The translations under genes were made by a program, and so were the position numbers. From Candidatus Persebacteraceae bacterium Df01 (lineage in GTDB: Bacteria; Pseudomonadota; Gammaproteobacteria; Tethybacterales; Persebacteraceae), in NCBI GenBank assembly GCA_030386295.1, contig JANQAO010000003.1, positions 1 to 48,113 of the forward strand: a stretch of DNA of 48,113 bases. Direction: 5' to 3'. A model generated the notes under the pieces. It worked only from the letters and a program-made list of their open reading frames with translations, made no database searches and had not been told where the DNA came from. This document shows positions 18,543 through 27,850 of this stretch, piece after piece (within the stretch, counting starts at the first letter, position 1; every line of letters starts with the position of its first letter).

Positions 18543-20150
18543 CTATAATGTTTTTGCTTGTTCGCGGAGTTCAAATTTTTTTATTTTTCCAGTGGCAGTT
18601 TTTGGAAGTTCAAAAAATATTACGTGCTGTGGGCACATATAGGAAGGTAATTGTTGTTTGCAAAAAGCCTTGATATCATCAACAGTAGGTGTCGCTTCGT
18701 CTAATTTTATTTCTACAAAAGCGCATGGTGTTTCTCCCCATTTTTCATCTGGCTTGGCTACTACTGCCGCCATTGCCACCGCAGAGTGTTTGCACAAAGC
18801 ATTTTCCACGGCAATAGAAGAAATGTTTTCACCACCGGAAATAATAATATCTTTAAGGCGATCTTTAACTTGCAAGTAATCATCTTCGTGCCAGACACCC
18901 AAATCGCCAGTTTTGAACCAGCCGCCGGCAAAAACCTCATTGGTGGCGGATGTGTTTTTGAGATAACCGCTCATAAGCACGTTGCCGCGCATTACAATTT
19001 CTCCGATTGTCTTGCCGTCTTGGGCGACTGGATTGCGATTGTTGTCAAACACTGCCCAATCTTCTAGTATCGGCAACCCTACGCCTTGGCGAATCATTTT
19101 TTTCTCTTGCTCTTCTTGCGGCAGAGTATCCCACAAATCATTTTTCCAAGCACACATAGTGGTGTGACCATAGGTTTCAGTTAACCCATAGACGTGCATA
19201 ACATTAAAGCCAAGTGCCTGTGCTGCTTGTAAAACGGATGCTGGCGGTGGTGCAGCTGCACTAATAAACTGGACTTTATGCGGCAGCGGTTGTCCTGCAG
19301 CAGCATTGACAATCGTGTTCAATACAATCGGTGCGCCTCCCATCAACTGTACTTCGTGTTTGGCAATTAATCGCAAAATATCAGCGCCGTCAATTTTCCG
19401 CATGCAAATGCTGACGCCAGCCAGTATAGCTTGCATCCAAGGATGACACCAGCCGTTACAATGAAACATCGGTACTGTACAAAGGTATCGGTTGTGTGCG
19501 GGCACATTCCAGCTGACGGCGGTACCCATAGCCATCAAATATGCACCACGATGATGATACACCACACCTTTAGGATTTCCGGTGGTGCCAGAAGTGTAAT
19601 TGAGCGTTATCGGTGTCCACTCGTCTTTGGGCATGATAAACAGCTTTTTATTTTCCGCCTGTGCCATAAATTCTTCATAGTTACAGGTACCGATGCGCTC
19701 GCCCGGTACGGCGGGGTCAATAATGTCCACCAGCAGGGGCGGGTTTTTTATACCGGTGACGGCGGATTTGACAACGGACGCATATTCGCTGTCTACAAAG
19801 ACGATTTTACTTTCGCCGTGTTCAAAAATATAGCGTAGTGTTGTTGCATCCAAACGCACGTTGCAAGCATTGAGTACTGCGCCAGACATGGGCACGGCAA
19901 AGTGTGCTTCAAATAATTCTGGTGTGTTGGCGGCGACAAAAGATACTACATCACCAGGTTCAATGCCGTTTTTTTGTAATGCAGCAGCTAATTGTTGACA
20001 GCGTTCACTTACTTCTTTCCAGCTGCGTTTTAAATTGTTGTAAATAAGCGCTGTGCGATGAGGGTAAACCCGAGCCGTGCGCTGTAATAAACTCAATGGC
20101 GTTAGAGGTACATAATTAGCTGCATTTTTTTCTAATCCTGTTGTGTCCAT
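18543..20150 (-). CDS. AMP-forming acyl-CoA ligase, DmdB-like
   Basis: This 535-residue ANL-superfamily ligase has the AMP-binding loop YTSGTTGNPKG at 185-195, the VYGLTETYG motif, KTGDLGVWHEDDYLQVKDRLKD, and the C-terminal catalytic Lys in TGKIKK (about 522). Length and the YHHRGAYLMA segment fit medium-chain ligases that include methylmercaptopropionate-CoA ligase DmdB. It lies 14 bp downstream of a DmdA-like gene, so a role in DMSP breakdown is plausible. A general fatty acyl-CoA ligase is the alternative. Confidence 0.85.
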   Translation of the reverse strand: MDTTGLEKNAANYVPLTPLSLLQRTARVYPHRTALIYNNLKRSWKEVSERCQQLAAALQKNGIEPGDVVSFVAANTPELFEAHFAVPMSGAVLNACNVRLDATTLRYIFEHGESKIVFVDSEYASVVKSAVTGIKNPPLLVDIIDPAVPGERIGTCNYEEFMAQAENKKLFIMPKDEWTPITLNYTSGTTGNPKGVVYHHRGAYLMAMGTAVSWNVPAHNRYLCTVPMFHCNGWCHPWMQAILAGVSICMRKIDGADILRLIAKHEVQLMGGAPIVLNTIVNAAAGQPLPHKVQFISAAAPPPASVLQAAQALGFNVMHVYGLTETYGHTTMCAWKNDLWDTLPQEEQEKKMIRQGVGLPILEDWAVFDNNRNPVAQDGKTIGEIVMRGNVLMSGYLKNTSATNEVFAGGWFKTGDLGVWHEDDYLQVKDRLKDIIISGGENISSIAVENALCKHSAVAMAAVVAKPDEKWGETPCAFVEIKLDEATPTVDDIKAFCKQQLPSYMCPQHVIFFELPKTATGKIKKFELREQAKTL

Positions 20151-20164
20151 TATCGATTTTCCTG

Positions 20165-21298
20165 TTAAGGTTTTTTTGAAACGATAAAAGGTAGTTCGTG
20201 CGCCATTCCTTCGCGTGTGCTGCCGTGTTCGGTGAGCACGCTAAAAGAGCTGTTGGCCACGTCATGTGGTGCATCTAACATTGCCATGCCGATATTTTGC
20301 TGTAAAGACGGCGAATATACGGCACTGCGTACCTTGCCAATGCGTTTGCCAGAGGCAAGTACATCCCACCATCGAATTGACGGTGCCGACAATGGCTCGC
20401 CGGTCAATACTACACCGGTTAGGCGGCGGGACAGTGGTTTGTCGTACATCGCCAGCAATGCTGCCTTACCAATAAAATCAAAATCTCCATTTACTTGTGC
20501 TAGCCGCCCCAGCCCTAAATGAAAGGGCGTATCGTTCATGTCGGCGTCAGCGCCATATGAAAGTAAGCCGCCTTCTAACCGGCGAATAGCAGACGGTGCT
20601 GCTGGATGAATGCCATAAGGAGCTCCCAATTCCATGATGCGTTCCCATAGCCAGTCACCGCGCGAGCCATCACACAAGTAAATTTCAAAACCCAGTTCAC
20701 CGCTCCAGCCTGTGCGAGAGATGACCAATGGCACTCCTTCATATTCAAAGGCCCGCAGATGAAAGTAACGCAAATCGCTGGTCCAATCACCAAATAAAGT
20801 GGCAGCGAGCGCAGGTGCGTTGGGACCTTGTAATTGTAGCGGCGAAACGTCAGGGCGCGTTAATTTGACATCAAACCCGCTATTGAGCGCTACGCCTTGA
20901 CACCATAACAAAATGTCCGCATCCGCTGCCGACAGCCAAAAACGGTTCTCCTTCAGTCGTAACAATACAGGGTCGTTAATGACGCCACCGTGTTGGTTGG
21001 TCATCAGCACATAGCGGCATTTTCCCGGTGCGCAAGAAGACAAATCTCGTGGTGTTAAGTATTGCGTGAACGCAAAGGCGTCGGGGCCGCTGATTTCTAC
21101 TTGTCGCTCACCGGCAACATCCCACAAAGTTACGCCGTTAGTAATGCGTGCATAATCGGCCTCGGCAGAATCGTACACTGTTGGCATCAGGGTGTGGTTA
21201 TAGACGGTGAAAGCCTTTGCTCCCCAACGGCGTGTGGCTTCGTAGAACGGTGACGGCCGCAGGCGGCTACCTAGTGCGATGTATGGACGATTAGTCAT
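20165..21298 (-). CDS. DmdA-like aminomethyltransferase (GcvT fold)
   Basis: This 377-residue protein has the GcvT-type folate-binding fold. The segments YNHTLMPTVYDS, WDVAGERQVEISGPDA, NDPVLLRL, DVSPLQLQGPNAP, SRTGWSGELGFEIYL and RRLEGGLLSYGAD match the DMSP demethylase DmdA group better than glycine-cleavage T protein. DmdA moves a methyl group from dimethylsulfoniopropionate to tetrahydrofolate. Related non-DmdA clades exist, so substrate is unproven. It overlaps the DUF1326 gene by eight bases. Confidence 0.75.
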   Translation of the reverse strand: MTNRPYIALGSRLRPSPFYEATRRWGAKAFTVYNHTLMPTVYDSAEADYARITNGVTLWDVAGERQVEISGPDAFAFTQYLTPRDLSSCAPGKCRYVLMTNQHGGVINDPVLLRLKENRFWLSAADADILLWCQGVALNSGFDVKLTRPDVSPLQLQGPNAPALAATLFGDWTSDLRYFHLRAFEYEGVPLVISRTGWSGELGFEIYLCDGSRGDWLWERIMELGAPYGIHPAAPSAIRRLEGGLLSYGADADMNDTPFHLGLGRLAQVNGDFDFIGKAALLAMYDKPLSRRLTGVVLTGEPLSAPSIRWWDVLASGKRIGKVRSAVYSPSLQQNIGMAMLDAPHDVANSSFSVLTEHGSTREGMAHELPFIVSKKP

Positions 21299-21911
21299 CG
21301 CTTAGCCAAGAAACTGTGGCGTATTCGGCGCTCTGTCCAGAAAAATCCCATACGCGGCCAAACGCACGCACGCGGCTTTTGCTGCCAACGGCGACGGTCA
21401 CATCGGGTGCCACCCAATATTGAGAATTGTGAATCACTACGTCTTCTCCTTCACGTTGACCGGGTAGACGATTGACAGCGCAATCTGATATTTTTCGGTT
21501 TGCACTGGTGGTCAGCATATGCCAGCCACCATCGGTGTCGGTAAAATTAATTTTGGCACGTTCAACTCCTAATATATTGGCGATGAGTAAGGACAAAATT
21601 CCCAGTGAGCCGCCAGCTTGTCCAGTAAAAATTTTCTGCAATCCGGAAAACGCTGTATTATTAGCTTTGTCGTCAATATATAGAGCAACGGTCCAACCGC
21701 CTTCTCCCATGCGACCAGGGACGTCTAGCAAAATACCGACACACAGGTCGTCCAGAGTTTCCTCACCGTAGCTGCCGTGTTTGATTCGCACCCCCCACCA
21801 GGAATGACAATAGCCGTGTGAAGGGCGAGCTTTGCCCAGCGATACCACGCACGGACAAAATACGTCGCAGTTGCAACTGAGGATAACATCTCCTCGAATG
21901 TGCCATTTCAT
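21291..21911 (-). CDS. DUF1326 domain protein
   Basis: This 206-residue protein begins with a cysteine-rich motif (CNCDVFCPC) followed by the G-rich core typical of DUF1326, a family without a known reaction that may bind metal. It is the first gene of the leftward operon with the DmdA-like and ligase genes; the ATG of the DmdA-like gene lies inside its 3' end. It is preceded by GGAGAG. Confidence 0.85.
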   Translation of the reverse strand: MKWHIRGDVILSCNCDVFCPCVVSLGKARPSHGYCHSWWGVRIKHGSYGEETLDDLCVGILLDVPGRMGEGGWTVALYIDDKANNTAFSGLQKIFTGQAGGSLGILSLLIANILGVERAKINFTDTDGGWHMLTTSANRKISDCAVNRLPGQREGEDVVIHNSQYWVAPDVTVAVGSKSRVRAFGRVWDFSGQSAEYATVSWLSDD

Positions 21912-21957
21912 CTCTGTCTCTCTCCGATTTTTGTTTTTAATTCTGGCAGAATTATGC

Positions 21958-21985
21958 CACGTTAATTTTTAAAAATATTAACGTG
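21958..21985. promoter_or_regulatory. 28-bp inverted repeat upstream of the DUF1326 operon
   Basis: Arms CACGTTAAT and ATTAACGTG are perfect 9-bp inverted repeats around a 10-base A/T centre, 47 bp before the DUF1326 ATG. They could be a regulator site for the operon. A hairpin role is possible, but there is no G+C-rich stem. Confidence 0.45.
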
Positions 21986-22250
21986 CTACTATATTTTTTA
22001 GCTTTCGCATAATATAATGTTAAATAATAGTGCGATAAAACAATGATTTAAAAATAAAAAATGAAATTTAACTTAGCTCAAAATAATTACAGAAAGATAA
22101 CGGTTGAAGGAGAAAAAGAGGGTGCGGAAATCGGGATATAGGGGTTAATAGCGGGATATAGCGGTTAAAACAATTACTTAATCAATCAATCTGCCCAACT
22201 AAGCTTTGTGGAATTAATTACCTGTTAATCGCGTGTTAATCAGGGTTGAG
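21986..22250. other. Host-prophage boundary region, no gene seen
   Basis: The stretch is A+T-rich with short repeats and no convincing reading frame. It should contain the left end of the prophage. The exact junction cannot be placed, because Mu-type insertion uses only a short target duplication and the other end is outside the window. Confidence 0.5.
22132..22168. repeat. Two 17-bp direct repeats near prophage left end
   Basis: CGGGATATAGGGGTTAA at 22132-22148 recurs with one mismatch (CGGGATATAGCGGTTAA) at 22152-22168, a 20-bp period. Two copies of TGTTAATC (22223-22230 and 22234-22241) follow. MuA-type transposases bind repeated sites of about this size at phage ends, so these may be left-end binding sites. 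Confidence 0.45.
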
Positions 22251-23210
22251 CTATCCCGTAAATGGCGAATAAAATGCTCTAATATCAGTTTTTTTAACCG
22301 ATTTCGCCGAAAAAAAGTGCTTGACGCGGCTGATTTTCATTTCGGTCGCGATCCCAAATGGGAGCCCCGCTACCGTAAGCGGGTGCCCCGCTCTCGCGGA
22401 TAGGGATAGTTTGGTAGATATTGATAGCTCTTGAATGTTTCTTTTTTTGCGTGCTAGTGCACTCACGGCTGCGAGCTCTGCGGCATGACGGTTAACATAA
22501 ACCGTAGCCATCATGTCGGGATTTTTATTGTCTCCGACAACGAGCTGCCGAACCGTCACTCGGTCGTCATCGTAATATTTTACGATGACAGATGACTGTT
22601 TGCGGGATGACACTACCCAGTCACAAGTGACGTTTGGGTCTGTTACATCTATATAACTTGCTGCCAAGCTAGAGCCCGACACACTATCCGCCACGTTTTG
22701 TGGTAAAAAATAAAAACCACTTTTTTTGATTATGAATTTAGCCCCCGCGGCTGCCGCGAGCCGCCTCAAAAAAGACAAGTCTGTCTCACCCCGCTGCAAA
22801 GCTTCGCCTGGAAGTAGTGAGCCGATAGCGTCATGAACCGATGATTTTACACCATATCGATTAGCGATAGTGGTGACTATCTCCCCGATAGCCACATCCT
22901 GATAGGACGCATCACGCGGGGTGCGCATATCACTATCACAATCGTATTCCGCGCAATCTATATACATTAATCCACTTGTGTTGCTGCTCGATATTTTATT
23001 GACGACAAACTGTCCACCGACAGCGACATGGTCATAATAGATATTAACCTTAACGCCTATTCTAGGTATAGGTATATTCTTATCGCCTACCAAGATAATA
23101 ATCTCAGCGGTATCGGAATTATCCTCATCCACATCGGTGACGGTGAGTTGGTTTATATTAGAGGTAATAGTATCATTTCTTGTTCCATTAATTAATATAT
23201 CTAATCCCAT
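22251..23210 (-). CDS. Phage late control protein D (P2 gpD-like tail tip)
   Basis: This 319-residue protein of the phage GPD family forms part of the baseplate hub of contractile tails. It starts with the hub beta domain (VTDVDEDNSDTAEIIILVGD) and has the GETDLSFLRRLAAAAGAKF segment typical of the family. It is last in the leftward tail block and overlaps the X gene by ten bases, the same order as in P2 (U-X-D). Confidence 0.88.
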   Translation of the reverse strand: MGLDILINGTRNDTITSNINQLTVTDVDEDNSDTAEIIILVGDKNIPIPRIGVKVNIYYDHVAVGGQFVVNKISSSNTSGLMYIDCAEYDCDSDMRTPRDASYQDVAIGEIVTTIANRYGVKSSVHDAIGSLLPGEALQRGETDLSFLRRLAAAAGAKFIIKKSGFYFLPQNVADSVSGSSLAASYIDVTDPNVTCDWVVSSRKQSSVIVKYYDDDRVTVRQLVVGDNKNPDMMATVYVNRHAAELAAVSALARKKRNIQELSISTKLSLSARAGHPLTVAGLPFGIATEMKISRVKHFFSAKSVKKTDIRAFYSPFTG

Positions 23211-23410
23211 AAGGCTACACCTCTAACCGCCGTAGACGGAAAAGCGGGTAATTTTATTGTCACTCCTTTAGGAATAATGACGCCGAAATAAGCCAACCTA
23301 GGATTAGCGTCCAGCACAATTCTAAGAGCTGTATTTGCTTTTTCTACCCCATAATAAAACGCGACAATCGCGTCTAAATGTTCATCGGCGGTGGTATGAT
23401 AATTAGCCAT
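23201..23410 (-). CDS. Phage tail protein X
   Basis: This 69-residue protein has a LysM-like tail X pattern: TTADEHLDAIVAFYYG near the start, then ANPRLAYFGVIIPKGVTIKLP. Gene X lies between U and D in P2-type tails, as here, and overlaps both neighbours by a few bases. Confidence 0.87.
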   Translation of the reverse strand: MANYHTTADEHLDAIVAFYYGVEKANTALRIVLDANPRLAYFGVIIPKGVTIKLPAFPSTAVRGVALWD

Positions 23411-23822
23411 ACTGAGAGATGGTCAAAGTAAATTCAATTTTTTTTGGGTTGGCATGCCCATCCAATATACTTTTATTTTCGGTGAAGCTATCTATCACCC
23501 AAGTGCCGAGATAATCCCCTGATACCCCGCCGTCCCCACCAATAAAAAAATCAAGCGGCTCACCCTCACGCGAGAGGGTGGCAGTATCACCTCCACCAAA
23601 TTGATTTTTTAGTTGATTGAAACTTAATAAATGTTGCCTGCTCTCAATAATACTATATCCTCGCAGTGTTATTTTCTGCGGCATTTGCCCTAGGTATTGT
23701 CTTTCGGGGAGGGCGCCTAATTTATCCCGTGCCTCCCATCGCCCTTTATATTCATGCGTTATGGAATTAAATTCGGTATCCCCGACCACAAAAACAAAAC
23801 CACCAATTTGTGCCTGTGCCAT
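23403..23822 (-). CDS. Phage tail protein U
   Basis: This 139-residue P2 gpU-like tail protein shows the features YKGRWEARDKLGALPERQYLG and a GDYLGTWVIDSF segment near the end. It sits between the tape measure and X genes, two bases after the tape measure stop, as in P2. Confidence 0.87.
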   Translation of the reverse strand: MAQAQIGGFVFVVGDTEFNSITHEYKGRWEARDKLGALPERQYLGQMPQKITLRGYSIIESRQHLLSFNQLKNQFGGGDTATLSREGEPLDFFIGGDGGVSGDYLGTWVIDSFTENKSILDGHANPKKIEFTLTISQYG

Positions 23823-23824
23823 TT

Positions 23825-25507
23825 TTAATAATCGTGCCCTGTCGACAAACCATCATCACCGAGAAACGGACCTGTAGCCTCCTCGACCTGCCGTAACACC
23901 ATGGTAGGACGACCATAAATTAACTCCCGTACTTCTTCTAGTAAGGTGGGCGTAGTAGCATTAATATGTATCCCCCCGACATTAATATTCTGCGTCTTGT
24001 TGTTGGCCATTTTTCTGTTCGCTTTTTCCTCTATCGCTTGCAAACTACCAAGAAGATTAAGCGTATACTGTGAACGTGCGCCTTTGACATCACCATTAGG
24101 CCACCCATGCCTAAAAACATCCGCAATCGCGTTCACTCCGCCTGCGGCGCTAGATATTAGACCGGTCTCAAAAAATAGCGCTCTCTTTAGATTGTCAAAG
24201 GCATCCCCGAGCTTATTAATATCTGCAGCGGTAGTCGCAGAAAACTCTTTTATTTGTTTTTCATTTGTGCCGATGGCAGTATTAAGTGCCGCTAATCCAG
24301 CAATCATACCGTTGTTTCTTTCTAACCACAAAGTGGTGCCATTAACTCCTTCGTCTCCAAAAACCTCAGCAAAAACCTGAGTTGCCGTTGTGAGCCCTTT
24401 GCTATCCTTAAGTTTTTGGTAGGCGTCGGCCATTTTTTTAAGGGTAGCTATAACATTAATGGCTTGATTATCGTAACGCACTAACTGATACCCTAATTTT
24501 TCCATTGTTTTTTCTTTCCCCATTTGCTGCAACATGGCAGAAAAAGCGGCTCCGCTCTGCTCAGCAAGCGAGGAGTTACTTAATTCACCCAGAATTGCGA
24601 GCATGTCTTTTAACGGGACTTTATACGTGCTGGCGGTTGCCGCCGCTGTCTTTAAATTTTGTCCGAGAGCTGTAAAGTCATTAATTTTATATTGAGAATG
24701 TGTTTTTGTGAGCAAGTCTGCGATTTGTTTTAGTTTGTCTTCTGCGGAGCCATTGAACTGTGTTCCAAAGTTTTTATAGGCGCTAGCTATTAGGTTTGCG
24801 ATTTCGTCAGGATTACTGTTTGTGTTTTTTGCGACAATAGCCACGGTTTCTGCGCCCTTGAGCGCGAGACTCTGCTCAAGCCCTGCATAGAGCAGAGCAT
24901 ATTGGTTATCCAATAATTCGTAGATTTTAAAACCCCGAAAATCAGCAACCGCCCGTGCTTTAGCAAGCGACCCCTGCTGGAAAGCTTTACGGTCGTCTGT
25001 TCCGGGGTCGTAGCCACTAACGGTTCCAATCCGAAATAACGCTTGGTCTTCACGCGTCTTGGCGTCTATAACATTCTTAACAACCAAAGCGGCGGACTGA
25101 ACGATGGCGGCTCCGCCGACCAACCTTCCGCCAATGGCTGAACCAAGTGGCCCCCATGCCCCATTATTAATGACAGAGGCCGAAGTTAACTTTTTGGAGT
25201 TGCCGGCGGCAACCGCAAGACTTTTGCCATAAGCGCGGGCACCGCTGCGAGCCTTACGCATTGAGTGAACGGTTTTTTCAAGCTGGGCACGTAGTTTTTT
25301 ATCGCTACGCCCAGTGGCGTCATAAGCAGTCTTTAGTTTTTTGATTTGTCCGCGGTGGCCCTGAACTGCAAGCGCCGCTCGTTGCGACAAGCTTGGGTTG
25401 GTCATCTGCAGAAATGTGGAGCCAACCGACTTGCCCGCTTTATCCATCTTGCGCACAAAATCGCCGACTTGCGTTTTCAGCCGTATCTCAAAATCATGGA
25501 TGGCCAT
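23825..25507 (-). CDS. Phage tail tape measure protein
   Basis: This 560-residue protein has an N-terminal coiled coil (about 45-95), a TP901-type core with Ala-rich helices (LKTAAATASTYKVPLKDMLAILGELSNSS), and a C-terminal tail. Tape measure length sets tail length; at 560 residues it is short compared with P2 gpT, implying a short tail. Its ATG overlaps the TGA of the frameshifted chaperone product (TGATG), so the two are translationally coupled. The first two thirds are repeated at 27860-28703. Confidence 0.88.
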   Translation of the reverse strand: MAIHDFEIRLKTQVGDFVRKMDKAGKSVGSTFLQMTNPSLSQRAALAVQGHRGQIKKLKTAYDATGRSDKKLRAQLEKTVHSMRKARSGARAYGKSLAVAAGNSKKLTSASVINNGAWGPLGSAIGGRLVGGAAIVQSAALVVKNVIDAKTREDQALFRIGTVSGYDPGTDDRKAFQQGSLAKARAVADFRGFKIYELLDNQYALLYAGLEQSLALKGAETVAIVAKNTNSNPDEIANLIASAYKNFGTQFNGSAEDKLKQIADLLTKTHSQYKINDFTALGQNLKTAAATASTYKVPLKDMLAILGELSNSSLAEQSGAAFSAMLQQMGKEKTMEKLGYQLVRYDNQAINVIATLKKMADAYQKLKDSKGLTTATQVFAEVFGDEGVNGTTLWLERNNGMIAGLAALNTAIGTNEKQIKEFSATTAADINKLGDAFDNLKRALFFETGLISSAAGGVNAIADVFRHGWPNGDVKGARSQYTLNLLGSLQAIEEKANRKMANNKTQNINVGGIHINATTPTLLEEVRELIYGRPTMVLRQVEEATGPFLGDDGLSTGHDY

Positions 25508-25898
25508 CAGCCCTCCAATTCAGTAGTGATAGCATCAACCCACCCAACGAAGTTTTTAATAGTCATATTAAAAAACACATCTATCCCAGAAGTGGTGTAT
25601 TTTGACAAACGCACTATGGTGCGGCGGAGTCGGTTGCCGCTATCTGGAGCGAGGAAAAAAAAACGCTAAACTCATTGATTATTTTTTGGTATTGTTTTAT
25701 GGGGAGCTTTCCGATAAAAGCAGCCCCTTGCCCAGACAAAATCCCAATAAGATAAGCCTCTTGGGCGGCTGGTGAATTAGTTGCGTCAGCGGCCTCTATA
25801 CTATCCTTAACCAGCGGTTCGCGAAGTGTGATATTGTTATATTCTTTCCCGTCTATAGTAACGGTAACATCAAATTCAATGGTTACAGAGGCGGGCAT
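25507..25898 (-). CDS. Tail assembly chaperone with -1 frameshift extension (gpE/E'-like)
   Basis: The zero-frame product is 94 residues and stops at 25614. A run of nine T (minus strand; plus 25655-25663) precedes that stop. A -1 slip there opens a 49-codon extension ending in TGA at 25507-25509, which overlaps the tape measure ATG. The arithmetic fits: 392 bases plus one re-read base equal 131 codons, giving 130 residues. Most long-tailed phages make such a pair (P2 E/E', lambda G/GT) from this position. The short form is a tail assembly protein, recognised mainly by location and length. Confidence 0.82.
25655..25663 (-). other. Probable -1 ribosomal slip site, copy A
   Basis: Nine T on the coding strand give several TTTTTTT heptamers on which tRNA-Phe can re-pair in the -1 frame. 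The frame entered runs open exactly to the tape measure start. An identical tract is at 28851-28859 in the duplicated copy. Confidence 0.7.
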
Positions 25899-26410
25899 TA
25901 CGCCTGCAGAGCGTTGCGTCGCGCGGCGTTAATATCAACCCCGTTAACCTCATGTATGTCCTGCTCTAGGTCAATTTTTCTGACGACACGACCATCTATA
26001 GTGTGCGCAAGTGTACGGATATTAATCAGGTAAGTCACTTGGATATTAGTGTCGCCAGCTCCGAGTGCTTCCCTGTTTTGTTCTCGCCACAGCCCACGAA
26101 AATCCCACCGCTCACGTCGATCTGCGCTGCCATCTGTATAGGTGGAGACGCAAGACACTTCTGTTCCCATAGAGTGAGGGTTCGCTGCCAGCGCCGCTAA
26201 AGCGGGGTGAGTGTCCATAATGCGCAATTCGGCGTCCATTTTTTCTAGTCGTCCTGTTGGAATGTCGAAGGCGCCACCGTGCCCTGGCATCGCGCTTTCT
26301 TCTACCGATGCGGCGATATTAGGCGGCGTCCACTCAGCGTTGCCGATGTAAGAAATGCCGCCGACATACACCGCAACACCCGATATTTTTTTTGGTAGCG
26401 CTCTAGGCAT
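25898..26410 (-). CDS. Phage major tail tube protein (FII-like), copy A
   Basis: This 170-residue P2 FII-type tube protein shows typical patterns: EWTPPNIAASVEESAMPGHGGAFDIPTGRLEKMDAELRIM and VTYLINIRTL. It overlaps the sheath stop and the chaperone start as TAATG. An identical protein is encoded at 29094-29606. Confidence 0.9.
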   Translation of the reverse strand: MPRALPKKISGVAVYVGGISYIGNAEWTPPNIAASVEESAMPGHGGAFDIPTGRLEKMDAELRIMDTHPALAALAANPHSMGTEVSCVSTYTDGSADRRERWDFRGLWREQNREALGAGDTNIQVTYLINIRTLAHTIDGRVVRKIDLEQDIHEVNGVDINAARRNALQA

Positions 26411-27850
26411 TATGCTGCACTCCGGCGTGAGGCTTCGGCGATAATTTGTTCATTGTAGATATCAGTCACTCTTTGTTGAATAATTATATGCTCAGCGACA
26501 TTAGCTATGCCTAAGGCAACGCTAAAAGTTACTCTATTCGCCGCGAGCGAGTCGGCGGTGTTTTGAGCCGGGTCAAAGGTAGCTTCCCCCCCAGTCAAGT
26601 TGCCGCGCACGGTTTGGTCGCGCAAAAAATTATTAAATCGCGTCAACACAAAATCAATAAATGGAATATCAACATTCCTATCAATCCAGTCGGCGACATA
26701 TTCCCCAAGCGCCTTGCCAATTATTCGCTCTACACGGCGGTGCGTGATTAATGTGCCATTAACTAATCTATTCCCCCACAAATACACTCCGCCATCACGC
26801 CGCACTACAGTGGTGATGTATTCTTGGTTGAGGATGTTGGCGGTAGAGTTTGGATTATTGATTTCAAAGTCTACCGGAGTGGTAGCGCTCAGCACATCGC
26901 TAATTGGTCTATTGCTGGGGCTGTTATGCCAGCCTTCATCCCCGTCAACACGGGCAATATGCCCGGCAACGAGTGCGGACGGGGGGCGAGCGACTACCTC
27001 CCCAGCATTAGCATCGTAAACATTGATACTAGGCCAGACCGCATAACAGGAGCCTAATCTACTACCATAACCAATCGCATCATTAAATGTAGCGCCAGAA
27101 ACATCCACAATAGCAACCCCGCCCAAATCTTCGGCGGTGCTTTGTAGCGCGAAGGCTGCGGCTAGATTATCGGTGTGCCCGGTTGCGGCAATAATGGCAG
27201 GTGTTTTGCCGGTTTCGCTACTGGCGTCCAGCAGGGAATAAATCCCTGTGCGCGTAACCTTATCGCCGATAACATTGGCGAGCGTTGTCGCATCGTCCTC
27301 CCCGGCGTCAACACGAACGACTATGACGGTAGCGGCATTAAGTCCGCTGGTCCGCCACACATCCCCCACAGCCGCCGGCAAAGTGCCGATGTTACCGAGC
27401 GCGGCGGCAGCCGCAGAAGTGTTGATGATGACTGGTGTATTAATCGGATAAGGCTCGTCTCGCCCTCCCGCTAAACTAAAAACCGCAGTATCTCTAACCG
27501 TCCCAGTGCCATCCGAACCGGATGCTAAAGAAACAGTCAATAAGGCATTGGCCTCGTTATGTGCGGTGATGCCGGTAATGATTTCGGACGCTTTATTAGT
27601 TGGCGCGCCATCATTATCGGTGGAGAGAGTGATTGACACTAATCTGTCAACAACGGTAACGGATAGCGTTGTATTCGGCTTTCCGCCAATTAGGCGGACG
27701 CGGATAGAGTTCCCGGCGGCGCCACTGGTTGTGGCGGTATAAGTTAGTGCCGAGTTACCGCTGCCAGCGGTAGCGGCGGCAGGTAGAGCGCCGCCAACAT
27801 TATTGGCGGTGCCGACCAATCCGATGACGGATGTGTCGGATACGGTGACA
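26410..27850 (-). pseudogene. Tail sheath gene copy A, lacking its N-terminus
   Basis: This is a contractile tail sheath (P2 FI-like) reading frame with an intact C-terminal half (C tract of seven at 26586-26592). It is cut at the duplication junction near 27850: the first 21 or so residues present in copy B are missing, no ATG replaces them, and the nearest in-frame start is a TTG at 27819. Product, if made, would be about 469 residues and would depend on re-initiation after the upstream tape measure fragment. Confidence 0.8.

Larger units (their letters stand above)
24664..27850. repeat. 3.2-kb direct tandem duplication, copy A
   Basis: This unit covers the first part of the tape measure gene, the chaperone, the tube and nearly all of the sheath gene. 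It matches copy B (27860-31048) with a constant offset of 3196 bases, becoming 3198 after a C tract that is two bases longer in B. Apart from that tract I saw no differences. Nine junction bases (27851-27859) separate the copies. Confidence 0.85.

Noticed and set aside
20165-21298. Glycine cleavage T protein (gcvT)
   Set aside because: No gcvH or gcvP nearby, and the segment patterns fit the DmdA-like group better; the name gcvT was not used.
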